Below are positions 1 through 9,312 of a stretch of 64,000 nt of DNA, in pieces. The translations under genes and the position numbers were made by a program. Position 1 is the first letter of the stretch. Each line of letters begins with the position of its first letter. The stretch comes from Gulosibacter macacae (GTDB lineage Bacteria; Actinomycetota; Actinomycetes; Actinomycetales; Microbacteriaceae): contig NZ_RQVS01000007.1 in assembly GCF_003865375.1 (NCBI RefSeq), positions 62,001 to 126,000 on the forward strand, written 5' to 3'. The notes below the pieces were generated by a model. The model was not told where the DNA came from, made no database searches, and saw only the letters and a program-made list of their open reading frames with translations.

Positions 1-2812
1 AGGCGAGTCCACCCGTCGGCAGCGCAAGCAACAGCACGAAACCGAGCAACGCAGTCTGCACGAGCAGCATGAGCCGACCAAACGCATCCTGCCAATTCGT
101 GACGCTGAGCTGAGTCGCGATGTTCGGATCAGTCGGCTGCTCAGCCGCATTGACCACCTGGAAGAGCGAACCGAAACCGCTGATGTCACTCACGGTCTGC
201 ACGGCCTGGTTCGTCGACAGCGCCGTCACCATGCGCTGCTCGAGGGCCGCACCACCGGCCGAGGCCGGCTGCACGAGCACGAAACCAATACCGAGTTCGT
301 GCAACATCGCGGTCGGGTTCGTCGAGCCGCTCGAAAGGAAGCCGACGGCGAGCTGCGCGAGTTGCGCGCTGCGCTCAGTGGCGCCCGGGTTCGTTGAGGC
401 GAGCGTCGAGATCTGGTCGAGCTTCTGGCCCGAACCGCGTTCGAGACGAACCTGCATCGTGTGTCCGTCGAGCGGCGTCACCACGAGCGTGCCGAGCTTC
501 GTCGCGGCGCGACCCTGCGCATCCACGAGTGCCGGCAGGGTACGACCATCGGATGCGGCGACCTGCGCGAGTCCGTTGTATTGCGCCGGCGCGATGGGCA
601 CGATCACGAGCACCGCGGCGATGAGCGCGAGCGCGGTGAGCGGTGCGCGCAGGGGTCCGATGTTGGCGGCACCCGCAACGGCCGCGACGAGGAGACCGAA
701 TAGTGCCAGTGATTGCGCGGGAGCGACATAGAGCGGCACAGCCACGCCGCCGACTGCGGCCACGGCGATGCCACCGGCAACCCCGGCGGTGACGGCGCCG
801 AGGGCGAACATCACGAAGCCGGCAAGCGCGAGCCGCCAGCCACTGCTGAGCAGGCCCACGATCGCAAGCACCACGAGCGGCAGCAACAGGATCGCCAGCA
901 CGAGCCACACATCGACCGAGCCGAGGCCGAGCGTGCGCAAGAACTCCGGCCACCCACCGAGGCGCTCATCGGGCAGACCAAAGACGGTGTGCCAGCCGCG
1001 CGTCGGGGTGACCGCGACCGGCAGGCTCGGGTCGGCGAGCACGGCGAAGGGGCGGCCACGGTTGATCTGCGTGATGATGAGCGGCAGGAACATCGCGGCG
1101 GCCGGCACCGGCAAGAAGATCTGTCGCACCCAGCCGCGGCCCGAGCGAATGAGCGCGAGCACCCAGATCACGAGGAGCGCCGGGAGCAGCATCGGCGAGC
1201 ACGCGGCGATCGCGACACCGAGGAGCGAGGCGGCGGCGGCCGCGGCCCAGCTGCGCGAGGCCATGAATCCGGCGACGACGAGCCAGGGCAACAGGATGTG
1301 CACGAGCACGGCACCGAGGCGGCCGTCGGCGAGGGCGACGAAGAGTGTCGGCGACAGCCCCCACACGAGCGCGGCGAAGGCACGCACCCAGGCGCGGCGG
1401 GTGAAGCGGGCGACCGCGAACCAGGCGCCGACCGTGGCAATCGGCAGCGCCAAGAACCAAATGATCGTGATGATGAGGCTCGGCTGCCAGAAGGTGAGCG
1501 TGCCAAGCACGGCGAGCAAGAACTGGAAGGGGTCGGCCACCCCGATGCCGCCGCCGGTGTCACGCAGGCCGTAGCCCGTGTTCGCCCAGAGTTCGCCAAT
1601 CGAACTCGACAGCGGTAGCAGCGCACCGCCAGCAATGACACCGGTACCAATGAGCGGGAAGAGCAGAATCACTGAAGCGATGAGCGCGATGAGGAGCACC
1701 CAGCCGCCACCGCCGGTAATGAAGTTGTAGCGGTCGCGGCCCTGTTGCAAGAGCGCTCGCTGTTCATCCCGCAGCCCCGCCTGCATCTTGCGCCACTCAG
1801 GTCGCGAGATGCGCAACCGGTCGAGTGCTGAGAGCGGCTGCTTGCGGGTCGCGGCGAATTGGCGGCGGGCACGGGCCGCGCGGGTGCGACCAAACATCAC
1901 GGTGAGTGCGGCGCGCAGGTCGGGCAGGATGCGGCCGGGCTGCTTCCGGAGCAGGTGCATCACCGCGCGGCCAACGACGGCCGGCAGCATGAGTAGCCAC
2001 CGCACGACGAACTCGAATGAGTTTGACCAGGAAAGCTGTCGGTGCAGTTCGGCGGTGCGCGTGAGTCGGTAGCGCTGCAGTGAGCGGGTGCGTCGGCCCC
2101 ATTGCGAGGTGCCGGGGGCGTCGAGACCGAGCGACTCGACTCGAGCATCCGGGGTAAGCAGTACGCGACCATCGCTGAGCCAGGTGCGCACGCTAAAGTC
2201 GAGCGATTCGTCGACGGCGCTCAGGCCCGAGTCGAAGCCGCCGAGCCGGTGCCAGGTTTCGCGGCGTACGAGCATGCCTTCGGGCGCGACAGCGAGCACA
2301 TCGCTGAGTGACTCAAACTGGCCCTGGTCGAGTGCATCCTGGTGCAATTCGACAGCGGTGCCGGTGCGGGTGACCGAGCGGCCATATTCGACGAGCTGGC
2401 TCGGATCGTCAGGGTTGATGAGCTTCGGGCCGGTGACCTCGAGCGAGGGGTTGCGTTCGGCGGTGTCGAGCAGCGCCGCGAGCGCTTCTGGCTCGGCGAC
2501 ATTGTCGGCACCGAGCAGCCAGTACCAATCGTTCGGCGGGTCACCCTCGGTCGCTTCGACCAGCGTCTCGGCGAGTTCGTACTCTTCAATGGCGGCAGTG
2601 ACTGCATCGCCGAAGGAGCTATCGGCATCGACCGTGACGAGGAGGTCAGGTTCGGCGGCCCGCATCACCGCGAGCGTCTCGTCGCGCGACTTGATGTGCA
2701 CCATCACAGTTGCATTGGGGCGCACTGTTTGCGCCCCCAACCCGGCGATGGTGCGCTCGAGCTGGGTGGCGGCATTGTGTGCCACGACAATGGCGGTGAC
2801 TCTAGGACGCAT
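1..2812 (-). CDS. Large membrane glycosyltransferase, GT2 N-terminal domain (3' end outside window)
   Basis: An uninterrupted reading frame runs from the ATG at 2812 off the left edge, more than 930 codons with no stop. The N-terminus (about residues 1-270) is a GT2 GT-A fold: it opens MRPRVTAIVVAHNAATQLER and has a WYWLLGADN acceptor-metal region and a later GGFDSG motif. From about residue 360 it becomes a series of hydrophobic segments, then an extracytoplasmic-looking region (about 730-895) and another hydrophobic segment at the edge. Proteins of this build beside whiB and manA are common in actinobacteria and are thought to act in cell-envelope glycan synthesis. The sugar and acceptor cannot be read from sequence. 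Codon use is GC-rich, unlike the low-GC glycosyltransferases further right. The C-terminus is not seen. Confidence 0.85.
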   Translation of the reverse strand, partial: MRPRVTAIVVAHNAATQLERTIAGLGAQTVRPNATVMVHIKSRDETLAVMRAAEPDLLVTVDADSSFGDAVTAAIEEYELAETLVEATEGDPPNDWYWLLGADNVAEPEALAALLDTAERNPSLEVTGPKLINPDDPSQLVEYGRSVTRTGTAVELHQDALDQGQFESLSDVLAVAPEGMLVRRETWHRLGGFDSGLSAVDESLDFSVRTWLSDGRVLLTPDARVESLGLDAPGTSQWGRRTRSLQRYRLTRTAELHRQLSWSNSFEFVVRWLLMLPAVVGRAVMHLLRKQPGRILPDLRAALTVMFGRTRAARARRQFAATRKQPLSALDRLRISRPEWRKMQAGLRDEQRALLQQGRDRYNFITGGGGWVLLIALIASVILLFPLIGTGVIAGGALLPLSSSIGELWANTGYGLRDTGGGIGVADPFQFLLAVLGTLTFWQPSLIITIIWFLALPIATVGAWFAVARFTRRAWVRAFAALVWGLSPTLFVALADGRLGAVLVHILLPWLVVAGFMASRSWAAAAAASLLGVAIAACSPMLLPALLVIWVLALIRSGRGWVRQIFLPVPAAAMFLPLIITQINRGRPFAVLADPSLPVAVTPTRGWHTVFGLPDERLGGWPEFLRTLGLGSVDVWLVLAILLLPLVVLAIVGLLSSGWRLALAGFVMFALGAVTAGVAGGIAVAAVGGVAVPLYVAPAQSLALFGLLVAAVAGAANIGPLRAPLTALALIAAVLVIVPIAPAQYNGLAQVAASDGRTLPALVDAQGRAATKLGTLVVTPLDGHTMQVRLERGSGQKLDQISTLASTNPGATERSAQLAQLAVGFLSSGSTNPTAMLHELGIGFVLVQPASAGGAALEQRMVTALSTNQAVQTVSDISGFGSLFQVVNAAEQPTDPNIATQLSVTNWQDAFGRLMLLVQTALLGFVLLLALPTGGLA

Positions 2813-2977
2813 CGCCTGAATGGTAGTTCGGGCCGCTAGACGGACCTGGATTCACCCCGGCGCGCCCGCAAGTACGGGCCGGGTGGTCAAAGAACATGTG
2901 ATTCTGCTCAGTTGATCGAGCCCGGCGTCACTTGGAGTGGTGTGGTGCGTGGTGCGCCGAGCTGGATGCAGTTCGGC

Positions 2978-3292
2978 CTAGGCCTGTCGGCGCAGCTTCC
3001 GGCGTTCGCGCTCTGAGAGCCCGCCCCAGATGCCGAAGCGCTCGTCGTTCTCGAGCGCGTACTCGAGGCATTCGGCGCGCACGAGGCACGATTGGCAGAT
3101 CTGCTTGGCGTCGCGGGTCGAGCCGCCCTTTTCGGGGAAGAACGCCTCGGGGTCGGTTTGCGCACACAGCGAATCTGCCTGCCACGCCAGCGGATTGTCA
3201 TCGCCGACATATCCCTGGGTTCCAGGTACGCCAAGTTCAAGCGGATCCACGTACCAGTTCGCTGGTACCGGCCGGTTCAGTCCGTGTGCCAT
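2978..3292 (-). CDS. whiB: WhiB-family iron-sulfur regulator (WhiB2-like)
   Basis: A 104-residue WhiB protein. Four cysteines (DSLC, then QICQSC, then AEC) would bind a 4Fe-4S cluster and are followed by the GIWGG turn and a basic RRKLRR tail, the family's DNA/sigma-contact end. The start at 3292 (MAHGLNRPVP) is preceded by GGGAG at good spacing. A longer frame from 3373 would run across the apparent promoter and is rejected. Position between manA and a large GT2 gene fits the WhiB2/WhmD type, which in relatives is linked to septation; that subfamily call is inference. It is transcribed in the same direction as manA and the GT2 gene but has its own promoter-like sequence. Confidence 0.92.
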   Translation of the reverse strand: MAHGLNRPVPANWYVDPLELGVPGTQGYVGDDNPLAWQADSLCAQTDPEAFFPEKGGSTRDAKQICQSCLVRAECLEYALENDERFGIWGGLSERERRKLRRQA

Positions 3293-3333
3293 ATCACAAC
3301 TCCCACGCTTAACCTCGGACGACTTGCCCGAGC

Positions 3334-3373
3334 CACCGCTGTAATTACATCGGTGTAAGGCGATCCACGTCAA
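3334..3373 (-). promoter_or_regulatory. Candidate whiB promoter with overlapping palindrome
   Basis: On the minus strand TTGACG (3368-3373) and TGTAAT (3344-3349) lie 18 bases apart, a good sigma-70-type pair about 50 bases upstream of the whiB start. A 22-base near-perfect palindrome at 3334-3355 (CACCG, one base, TGTAATTACA, one base, CGGTG) is centred on the -10 box, as expected for a repressor operator. The bound factor is unknown. Confidence 0.5.
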
Positions 3374-3497
3374 GTCATTAGGGCGGAAACCTTAAGGCAA
3401 CCGTTGAGACTTTGCCGGGATTCACAGCTGAGGAAATTCGGCGTGTCGCCCTGAGCTTTCCCACAACACGCCGGCCATCTCAGCGAAGTGACGGCGC

Positions 3498-4799
3498 TCA
3501 GTCGAGCGGAAGCACCGCATCCGCGGATAGCCCCGCCGTCGCGACCACGAGGTCAACGTCAGTGCCGCGCACGCGCAACTCCCCCTCATCCGGGGTGACA
3601 AACATCGCGCCGCCGAGACCGAGCGTGATCTCTTCACCGCTCGGTGCGAGCAACTGCGCGTCGCCACGTAGCGCGAGCACAATCGCCGGGCCCGGGATGC
3701 TCACGGTCACGTCAAGAGCACCCCCCTCGGATGCCCGCACTCGCTGCAACCGGAAGTCCGGCTCCTCGGGTCGATAGTCGAGCACGCCCTGCGCGTCGAC
3801 CACCGGCTCGAGCCGCGGCGGCGCCATCGGCTCACAGGAGAGCACGGAGAGGAGCTCCGGTGCATCTACGTGCTTCGGTGTGAGCCCGCCGCGCAGCACA
3901 TTGTCGCTCGCGGCCATGAGCTCGATGCCGACGCCGTCGAGGTAGGCGTGCAGGATGCCCGCACGCACGTAAAGTGCCTCGCCACGGCGCAACTCGACGT
4001 GATTCATGAGCAGCACCGAGAGCACAGTTGCGTCGTCGGGGTTGGCGATGCGGATGCGGCGCACATTGTCGCGTTCGCAGCGGTACGTCTCGGAGCCGCG
4101 CTCGACCCAGGCATCGATCGCTGGGAGCGCGTCGCGGGCGGCCCGCGGCTGGGTGAGCAACCAGGCGAAGATCGCGCGCAGCTCGTCGACGCTCGTGAGC
4201 GCCTCGATGCGGGCGGCGAACTCGGCAAAACCTTCAGCGCATCCGGCCTCGTCGGCGAGCTGCGCAATGTCGGCCACGAGCGCGCGCACCTCGTCAAAGG
4301 CGCGGAATCCCGCGAGCGCCGACATGGTCTCGCTCAGCGCGATGAGGAGTTCGGGCTTGTGGAACGGATCGCGGTAGTTGCGGTTCGGCGCATCAATCGG
4401 GGTGCCGATTGCGTTTTCGGCAGCGAAGCCGCGCTGGGCTCCGTCAAGTGGTGGATGCACCTGCAGCGAGAGCGGTTGCCCGGCGGCAAGCACCTTAAGC
4501 AGGAATGGCAACCGCGGGCCATCGCCACGACGCAGGCCCTTTGCGTATTCGCCCAGGGCACGTTCAGGTTCGGTGGCGATCCACTCAGCGAGGTCGGTAG
4601 CGCCGTTCGTGCGCGCCGGCTCGAGAATCTGCGAGGGTGAGCCGTGGTGCGCGCCAAGCCACACCTCAGCCTGCACCGGCACCTCGTCGGCACCGAATTC
4701 GGGGTCGCGTACGACACCGGTGGCACCGAGGTACTCACTGAGCTTCCCCCGCGCACCCCACGCATAACGCAGTGGTGTGTTCCCGAGTCGTACAAACAT
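3498..4799 (-). CDS. manA: Mannose-6-phosphate isomerase, class I
   Basis: A 433-residue type I phosphomannose isomerase, interconverting fructose-6-phosphate and mannose-6-phosphate and so feeding GDP-mannose for glycans. Zinc-site signatures are visible: QVHPP near residue 105, HKPELL near 150, and the later GILHAYLDG and LTPKHVD segments. The opening MFVRLGNTPLRYAWG and EVWLGAHHGSPS are typical. Length is normal. It lies upstream of whiB in the same direction, an actinobacterial arrangement, and is divergent from the acyl-CoA dehydrogenase gene. Confidence 0.93.
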   Translation of the reverse strand: MFVRLGNTPLRYAWGARGKLSEYLGATGVVRDPEFGADEVPVQAEVWLGAHHGSPSQILEPARTNGATDLAEWIATEPERALGEYAKGLRRGDGPRLPFLLKVLAAGQPLSLQVHPPLDGAQRGFAAENAIGTPIDAPNRNYRDPFHKPELLIALSETMSALAGFRAFDEVRALVADIAQLADEAGCAEGFAEFAARIEALTSVDELRAIFAWLLTQPRAARDALPAIDAWVERGSETYRCERDNVRRIRIANPDDATVLSVLLMNHVELRRGEALYVRAGILHAYLDGVGIELMAASDNVLRGGLTPKHVDAPELLSVLSCEPMAPPRLEPVVDAQGVLDYRPEEPDFRLQRVRASEGGALDVTVSIPGPAIVLALRGDAQLLAPSGEEITLGLGGAMFVTPDEGELRVRGTDVDLVVATAGLSADAVLPLD

Positions 4800-4930
4800 C
4801 CTTGCGAGCCTAGCGCGTCACGGTTGCGCATCATCGACAACAAACCGGCAATACGGCGGCCTTTCGGCCTACGCTCCGAGACATTGCCGCGGCGCAACGA
4901 TGCTCGCGATGCCACGAAGGAGCCCCCTCT

Positions 4931-6115
4931 ATGACCGACCAGTTCACGCCTCTGGCCGCTGATTTCACCGCCCTCGCCGCCGAGCTTGCCCCGGTTGAGC
5001 AGGAGTTTCTCGCCTCACTGCGCGCGCGACTCGAACGCGATATTGCGCCGATCGTCGATGAGCACTGGGAAGCCGCGTCGTTCCCGAGCGAACTGCCGGG
5101 CATCCTTGCTGAGCAGCGGGCGTGCGGTCTCGGGTTTGCCGAGTCGCGACCGTTTGAGAACTCGGCGGTGTTTCGCGGCTGGGTTGCGTTCGAACTCGCG
5201 CGCGTGGATGCCTCGGTCGCGACCTATGTCGGCGTGCAGAACGGTCTCGCCATGGGCTCGATCGCGCTGTGTGGTTCGGCCAAGCAACGTCAGCGGTGGT
5301 TGCCGGCGATGGCGGCGGGTGACCTGATTGGTTCGTTTGGCCTCACCGAGCCGGAGTCGGGTTCGGATTCGGCGCGCGGCCTGCGCACGACGGCTCGCCG
5401 CGAGGGCGATGAGTGGGTGCTCAACGGCTCGAAGCGGTGGATCGGCAATGCCACCTTCGGCGACCTCACCATCATCTGGGCGGTCGATGAGGCCGATGGC
5501 CAGGTGAAGGGCTTCGTCGTGCCGAATTCGACGCCGGGGTTCGTTGCCGAGAAGATCGAGCGCAAGATGTCACTGCGCATCGTGCAGAACGCGCAGATCA
5601 CGCTGACTGATGTGCGCATCCCGGCCGATCACCACCTCGAGCACGCGACGTCGTTCAAGGATGCGGCGCGCGTGTTGCGCGAGACCCGCGCCGAAGTCGC
5701 GTGGCTGGCGGCGGGGCTTGCGGCCGGTGCGTACGAGGCGGCGCTCAAGTACGCCGTCGAGCGCGAGCAATTTGGTGCGCCGATTGCGCGCCGCCAGCTC
5801 GTGCAGGAGCACCTCGTGATTGCGCTCGGCAATGTGAACGCCGCGATCACGCTCTGCGCTCGGGTGTCGCAATTGCTGGATGCAGGTGAGCAGACTGATG
5901 AGCAGGCGGCACTCGCGAAGGCCACGGCCACGCGCCTCATGCGTGAGGCGGTCGCGCACTGCCGCGAGGCCTGCGGTGGCAATGGCATCGTGCTCGATTA
6001 CGGCGTGGGCCGCTTCTTCGCCGATGCCGAGGCGATCTACTCGTATGAGGGCACGATGGAGATGAATACGCTCATCGTGGGCCGCAAGGTTACTGGTCAG
6101 GCAGCGTTCGTGTAG
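4931..6115 (+). CDS. Acyl-CoA dehydrogenase (glutaryl-CoA dehydrogenase-like)
   Basis: A 394-residue FAD-dependent acyl-CoA dehydrogenase. The FAD/substrate loop reads GSFGLTEPESGSDSARGL near residue 135 and the C-terminal YSYEGTMEMN carries the Glu that serves as catalytic base in the glutaryl-CoA dehydrogenase branch. REACGGNGI is the usual flavin-adenine contact. AAGGAG just before the ATG supports the start. It stands alone, divergent from manA and convergent with a GT2 gene, so context gives no substrate. Glutaryl-CoA is suggested by the YEGT motif, but another short acyl-CoA is possible. Confidence 0.85.
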   Translation: MTDQFTPLAADFTALAAELAPVEQEFLASLRARLERDIAPIVDEHWEAASFPSELPGILAEQRACGLGFAESRPFENSAVFRGWVAFELARVDASVATYVGVQNGLAMGSIALCGSAKQRQRWLPAMAAGDLIGSFGLTEPESGSDSARGLRTTARREGDEWVLNGSKRWIGNATFGDLTIIWAVDEADGQVKGFVVPNSTPGFVAEKIERKMSLRIVQNAQITLTDVRIPADHHLEHATSFKDAARVLRETRAEVAWLAAGLAAGAYEAALKYAVEREQFGAPIARRQLVQEHLVIALGNVNAAITLCARVSQLLDAGEQTDEQAALAKATATRLMREAVAHCREACGGNGIVLDYGVGRFFADAEAIYSYEGTMEMNTLIVGRKVTGQAAFV

Positions 6116-6153
6116 CGCGACTATCGAAGCCGCGATGCGATTGCCCGATATAG

Positions 6154-6993
6154 CTACCGCTTGCGGTCGAACAGGATGCCGTAGGCGCGCTTCAATAGCG
6201 GACGCGGTAGCCGACGGTACCCCTGCCGGAGCGCAAAGTTAAGGACCGCGCGGGGGCGGGAGATCAAGCCGTAGCGAACCAAGTTGGCTTGCATGCGTCG
6301 TTCGCTAGTTCCCATCACAGAACCTGTTCGCCGGTCGAACATCGAGTCTCCCGCGTTAAACAGGACCACAGGCTCCTTGGTGCTTCGCAGGGCATAGCCG
6401 TGCGAAAGCAACCGGGCGAACAAGTCGTAGTCCTCCATATAGGGCAGGTCTTGAACACCACCAACTGCGGCAACTGCGTCCCGATCGAGAATCACTGTTG
6501 GATGGTTCATGGGATTGTTCAGCTTGGCGTACTGCGCAATCTCGCCGGGCTCCGAGGGCAATTCGCGCCGCCTAATGATTACCGATGGGTCCTCATCGAA
6601 CTCGAGCATCGCGCCACCAACCACTGCATACTTGCCCGACTGGACAAGGGGCCACTGGCGCTCAAAACGATCCGGCAATGACAGATCATCGGAATCCTGG
6701 CGAGCAATCCAACGGTGCCTCGCAGCGGCGTAACCAGCACGAAGTGCTGCCGAAAGACCGCGATTCTCTTCGAATCGAATGGTGGTTAGCTGATCGCGCG
6801 GTTGTTCAGCGAGAAATGACTCAATTTCCGGTTGAACAGGACCGTCAAACACCACGATGATTTCTTCTGCCGGCCAGCTTTGCTGCGCAACACTCTCGTA
6901 GGAACGGATGAACTCCTCCGGTCCCACTTTTTCGTACACGGGCAGTACCACCGATAGTGGCAACGGCGTTGAGTCCGGTTTCGAGTCAGTCAT
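6154..6993 (-). CDS. GT2 glycosyltransferase
   Basis: A 279-residue soluble GT2 enzyme. It begins LSVVLPVYEKVGPEEF and has the donor-binding RWIARQDSDD (DxD-like) near residue 98, then NHPTVILDRDA and MEDYDLFARL. A basic C-terminus (RPLLKRAYGILFDRKR) may touch the membrane. It closely resembles the gene at 9305-10183 along its full length (same VVFDGP/VVADGP, MEDYDLFARL and NLVRYGLISRPRA blocks), so the two are paralogues flanking the galE operon. Its GC content is visibly lower than that paralogue's. The sugar is unknown. The ATG follows a run of seven T on its coding strand and no clear Shine-Dalgarno is seen. Confidence 0.85.
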   Translation of the reverse strand: MTDSKPDSTPLPLSVVLPVYEKVGPEEFIRSYESVAQQSWPAEEIIVVFDGPVQPEIESFLAEQPRDQLTTIRFEENRGLSAALRAGYAAARHRWIARQDSDDLSLPDRFERQWPLVQSGKYAVVGGAMLEFDEDPSVIIRRRELPSEPGEIAQYAKLNNPMNHPTVILDRDAVAAVGGVQDLPYMEDYDLFARLLSHGYALRSTKEPVVLFNAGDSMFDRRTGSVMGTSERRMQANLVRYGLISRPRAVLNFALRQGYRRLPRPLLKRAYGILFDRKR

Positions 6994-7023
6994 GAAAAAA
7001 ATTGCCGTCTTTCGAACGATGGC
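6994..7023 (-). terminator. Terminator-like hairpin and T-run after galE
   Basis: On the minus strand an imperfect inverted repeat (7004-7023, 8 of 10 pairs, GCCATCGTTC against GAAAGACGGC) is followed by two A and seven T. It would end transcription coming from galE. It abuts the ATG of the next GT2 gene, so that gene may need its own signal. About 130 further bases up to galE hold no recognisable gene. Confidence 0.4.
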
Positions 7024-7153
7024 GGTCAGCTCAGATTGGGTTCACGTCTGCTCTGCGCACACAGGAACTTTCGTAGCGAAAACGATACCACCGACCTCAA
7101 ACCAGGCTTCTGTCTGAGATTCCTGGCTAACCAGACCCCGCACGCGAACACGG

Positions 7154-8122
7154 CTAATGAGTTGCGAGCCAGCCGCTCCACGAAGACTGGACCATGTCTT
7201 GAAGCCCGAGTCGTGCGTGCCAACCGAGTTCATCCCGAGCTCGGCCGACATCAGCAATCAATATTGCAGGATCCCCCGGTCGCCGAGGACAGATCTCGGC
7301 TTCAATCTCGTTTCCAGATACTTTCGAAACCGCGTCGACAACTTCGCGTACAGATGACCCAGTACCTGTACCAATGTTGTACTCGCTGGAAATGTCACGA
7401 CCGTCAGTTAGCGCATCGAGCGCAACGAGGTGTGCTTCAGCAAGGTCAATGACATGTACATAATCACGAATGCAGGTTCCATCTGCTGTCGGATAGTCAT
7501 CACCGAAAACCTTCGGAGCCTCACCGGCAACGATCTTTTCGATGACCATCGGAATCAAGTTGAGCGCTACTCGGTCACTGAGCATTGCGTTGGCGGCACC
7601 GGCAACGTTGAAATAGCGCAACGACACCCCTCTCAACCATCCGGCCTTCTCCGCTGCTTTGATCAGATGCTCACCGTAGAGCTTTGTTTCACCATAGGGA
7701 TTGATCGGAGACTGCGGCGTCGTTTCGAACACTGGATTGGCGTCTGGTTCGCCGTAGACCGCGGCCGAGGACGAAAATACGATTCGCCCAACGCCAGCGG
7801 ACTCCATCGCCAACAGTAGATTCGACAGGCCGCCCAGATTGTCGCGGTAGTAGCGTGCGGGCTCAGAAACCGACTCACCAACTTGTTTCCGCGCGGCAAA
7901 GTGAATAACTGACGTGACACTGTGCTCACGCATCATGTCAGCGATCGGCTCAATACTGCTGGTGTCGGCAATGTCAAGGTTGAGCAGTGGCAACCCCTCG
8001 ACCCGTTCCGCGATGCCGGTGATCAAGTCGTCAACGACTACGACCGAGTCACCGCGTTCACGCAACAGAGTAACGACGTGTGCACCAATATATCCGGCAC
8101 CCCCAGTTACCAATACGGTCAT
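7154..8122 (-). CDS. galE: UDP-glucose 4-epimerase
   Basis: A 322-residue extended short-chain dehydrogenase that interconverts UDP-glucose and UDP-galactose. It has the NAD-binding VLVTGGAGYIGAHVV at the N-terminus, the catalytic YGETK (Tyr/Lys) near residue 142, SSSAAVYGEP, and the later DGTCIRDYVHV and NIGTGTGSSV segments. The start overlaps the DUF2304 stop by four bases (ATGA), giving translational coupling. Codon use is less GC-rich than in genes upstream in the same operon (one 60-base line has 32 G+C). It supplies UDP-galactose for the polysaccharide genes around it. Confidence 0.95.
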   Translation of the reverse strand: MTVLVTGGAGYIGAHVVTLLRERGDSVVVVDDLITGIAERVEGLPLLNLDIADTSSIEPIADMMREHSVTSVIHFAARKQVGESVSEPARYYRDNLGGLSNLLLAMESAGVGRIVFSSSAAVYGEPDANPVFETTPQSPINPYGETKLYGEHLIKAAEKAGWLRGVSLRYFNVAGAANAMLSDRVALNLIPMVIEKIVAGEAPKVFGDDYPTADGTCIRDYVHVIDLAEAHLVALDALTDGRDISSEYNIGTGTGSSVREVVDAVSKVSGNEIEAEICPRRPGDPAILIADVGRARDELGWHARLGLQDMVQSSWSGWLATH

Positions 8123-8568
8123 TGCCTGTCCTCCACTTGCATTGGCAGTTCGATTGGCCCAGTCGCATCAAACATCGACTCGTTGCCCTTGGTGTGGGTG
8201 GCTTCGAAGCGCAGCGATCCCGTCTTGCGCAGTTCGGCCTCCATGAGCGCGACCTTGCGCGCGAGCACCGTGATGGTGCGGTCGGTCTTGCGGTCGTGGG
8301 CCGAAGTCGTGACGACATAGGCGACGAAGAAAACGATGAGGAGGTAGAGCAAGAGGTCGGTGCCACGACCGACGCCGAGCCAGTTCGCGACCGCCGAGGT
8401 GAGTTGCGGGAAGGCGATGGCGACAATGCCGCCGAGCAGGCCCAGCACCCAGAAGATGCGGCGGATGGCGAGGCCGCGAGCGCCGCGGCCCGGGAAGATG
8501 ATCGCGATGGCCGCGATGGCGAAGGCCGCGATGAGTACGACCTTGATGATGATTTGGCTCGTGTCCAT
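8119..8568 (-). CDS. DUF2304 membrane protein
   Basis: A 149-residue small membrane protein. Three hydrophobic stretches (about residues 5-26, 38-55, 70-90) are followed by a charged, probably coiled region (ITVLARKVALMEAELRKTG) typical of DUF2304. Such proteins often sit next to a soluble polyprenyl-phosphate glycosyltransferase. Here the gene lies 9 bases after one (8578-9312) and overlaps galE by 4 bases. A role as membrane partner or anchor for that transferase is inference. Confidence 0.8.
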   Translation of the reverse strand: MDTSQIIIKVVLIAAFAIAAIAIIFPGRGARGLAIRRIFWVLGLLGGIVAIAFPQLTSAVANWLGVGRGTDLLLYLLIVFFVAYVVTTSAHDRKTDRTITVLARKVALMEAELRKTGSLRFEATHTKGNESMFDATGPIELPMQVEDRQ

Positions 8569-8577
8569 GTCGCCGCC

Positions 8578-9312
8578 TTACTTAAACATGAGGTCGGAGA
8601 GGATGTTCACCGAGTTCCACAGCGACTGCCCCTTGGCGCGGGAGTAGTCGGTGTAGATAATGTGCACCGGCTCTTCAGCGTAGCGCAGCTCGTTGAGTCC
8701 GATTTCGTTGACGATTTCGGAGGCGTGCGCCATGCGGTTCTGGTTGATCGCGATGGATGAGGCCGCGGTGCGGTTGAGTGCGCGCAGGCCGTTGTGGGCG
8801 TCGGTGAGGTCGACGCCGGATGAGAAGCGCTGGAAGATCACCGCGAGCTTGAGCACGATGCGCTTGAGCGCGCCGGGCTTCGTGCGGTTGTCGAGGAAGC
8901 GCGAGCCGATGACGACGTCGAGTGGTTCGGTGGCGAGGCGCACGATCATGCGCTGCGCATCCACGACGCGGTGCTGGCCGTCAGAGTCAAAGGTGACGAA
9001 GTACTTGGCGCCCGGCTGAGCGAGCGCGTAGTCGAGGCCGGTGCGCAGGGCCGCGCCCTGGCCGAGATTGATCGGATGCTCGACGATGTCGACGCCGGCG
9101 GCGAGGGCTTCTTCGACCGAGTTGTCGCCGGAGCCGTCGTTGACGCAGACGATGTTGGGGAAGGTGCGCTTCGCCTCGAGCATCACCTCGCGGATGACCT
9201 GGCCCTCGTTGTAGAGGGGCACGACGAGCCAGGATGCACGGGAAAGTTCGTCGTTCCAGCCTTCGGCAATCTCGTCGCTCGGCGCGGTGGCCGAGGATGC
9301 GTGGTCAGTCAC
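8578..9312 (-). CDS. GT2 glycosyltransferase, polyprenyl-phosphate sugar synthase (DPM1-like)
   Basis: A 244-residue GT2 enzyme of the dolichyl/polyprenyl-phosphate hexose synthase type: ASWLVVPLYNEGQVI, then NDGSGDNS, FVTFDSDGQH (catalytic DxD) and GSRFLDNRTKPG. It has no membrane segment of its own, which fits the DUF2304 partner downstream. The GTG start at 9312 overlaps the end of the upstream GT2 gene by 8 bases. An ATG-started longer frame from 9693 lies wholly inside that gene and is rejected. It probably loads a sugar on a lipid carrier for outside-facing glycosyltransfer; which sugar is not readable. Confidence 0.87.
   Translation of the reverse strand: MTDHASSATAPSDEIAEGWNDELSRASWLVVPLYNEGQVIREVMLEAKRTFPNIVCVNDGSGDNSVEEALAAGVDIVEHPINLGQGAALRTGLDYALAQPGAKYFVTFDSDGQHRVVDAQRMIVRLATEPLDVVIGSRFLDNRTKPGALKRIVLKLAVIFQRFSSGVDLTDAHNGLRALNRTAASSIAINQNRMAHASEIVNEIGLNELRYAEEPVHIIYTDYSRAKGQSLWNSVNILSDLMFK

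Noticed and set aside
713-1618. 301-residue plus-strand frame rich in His/Glu/Arg
   Set aside because: Composition is that of an antisense GC-rich frame, opposite the large GT2 membrane protein that reads through to the edge.
2978-3373. Longer WhiB start at 3373
   Set aside because: It would place the -35/-10 pair and the palindrome inside the gene; the ATG at 3292 has a better ribosome site and family-like N-terminus.
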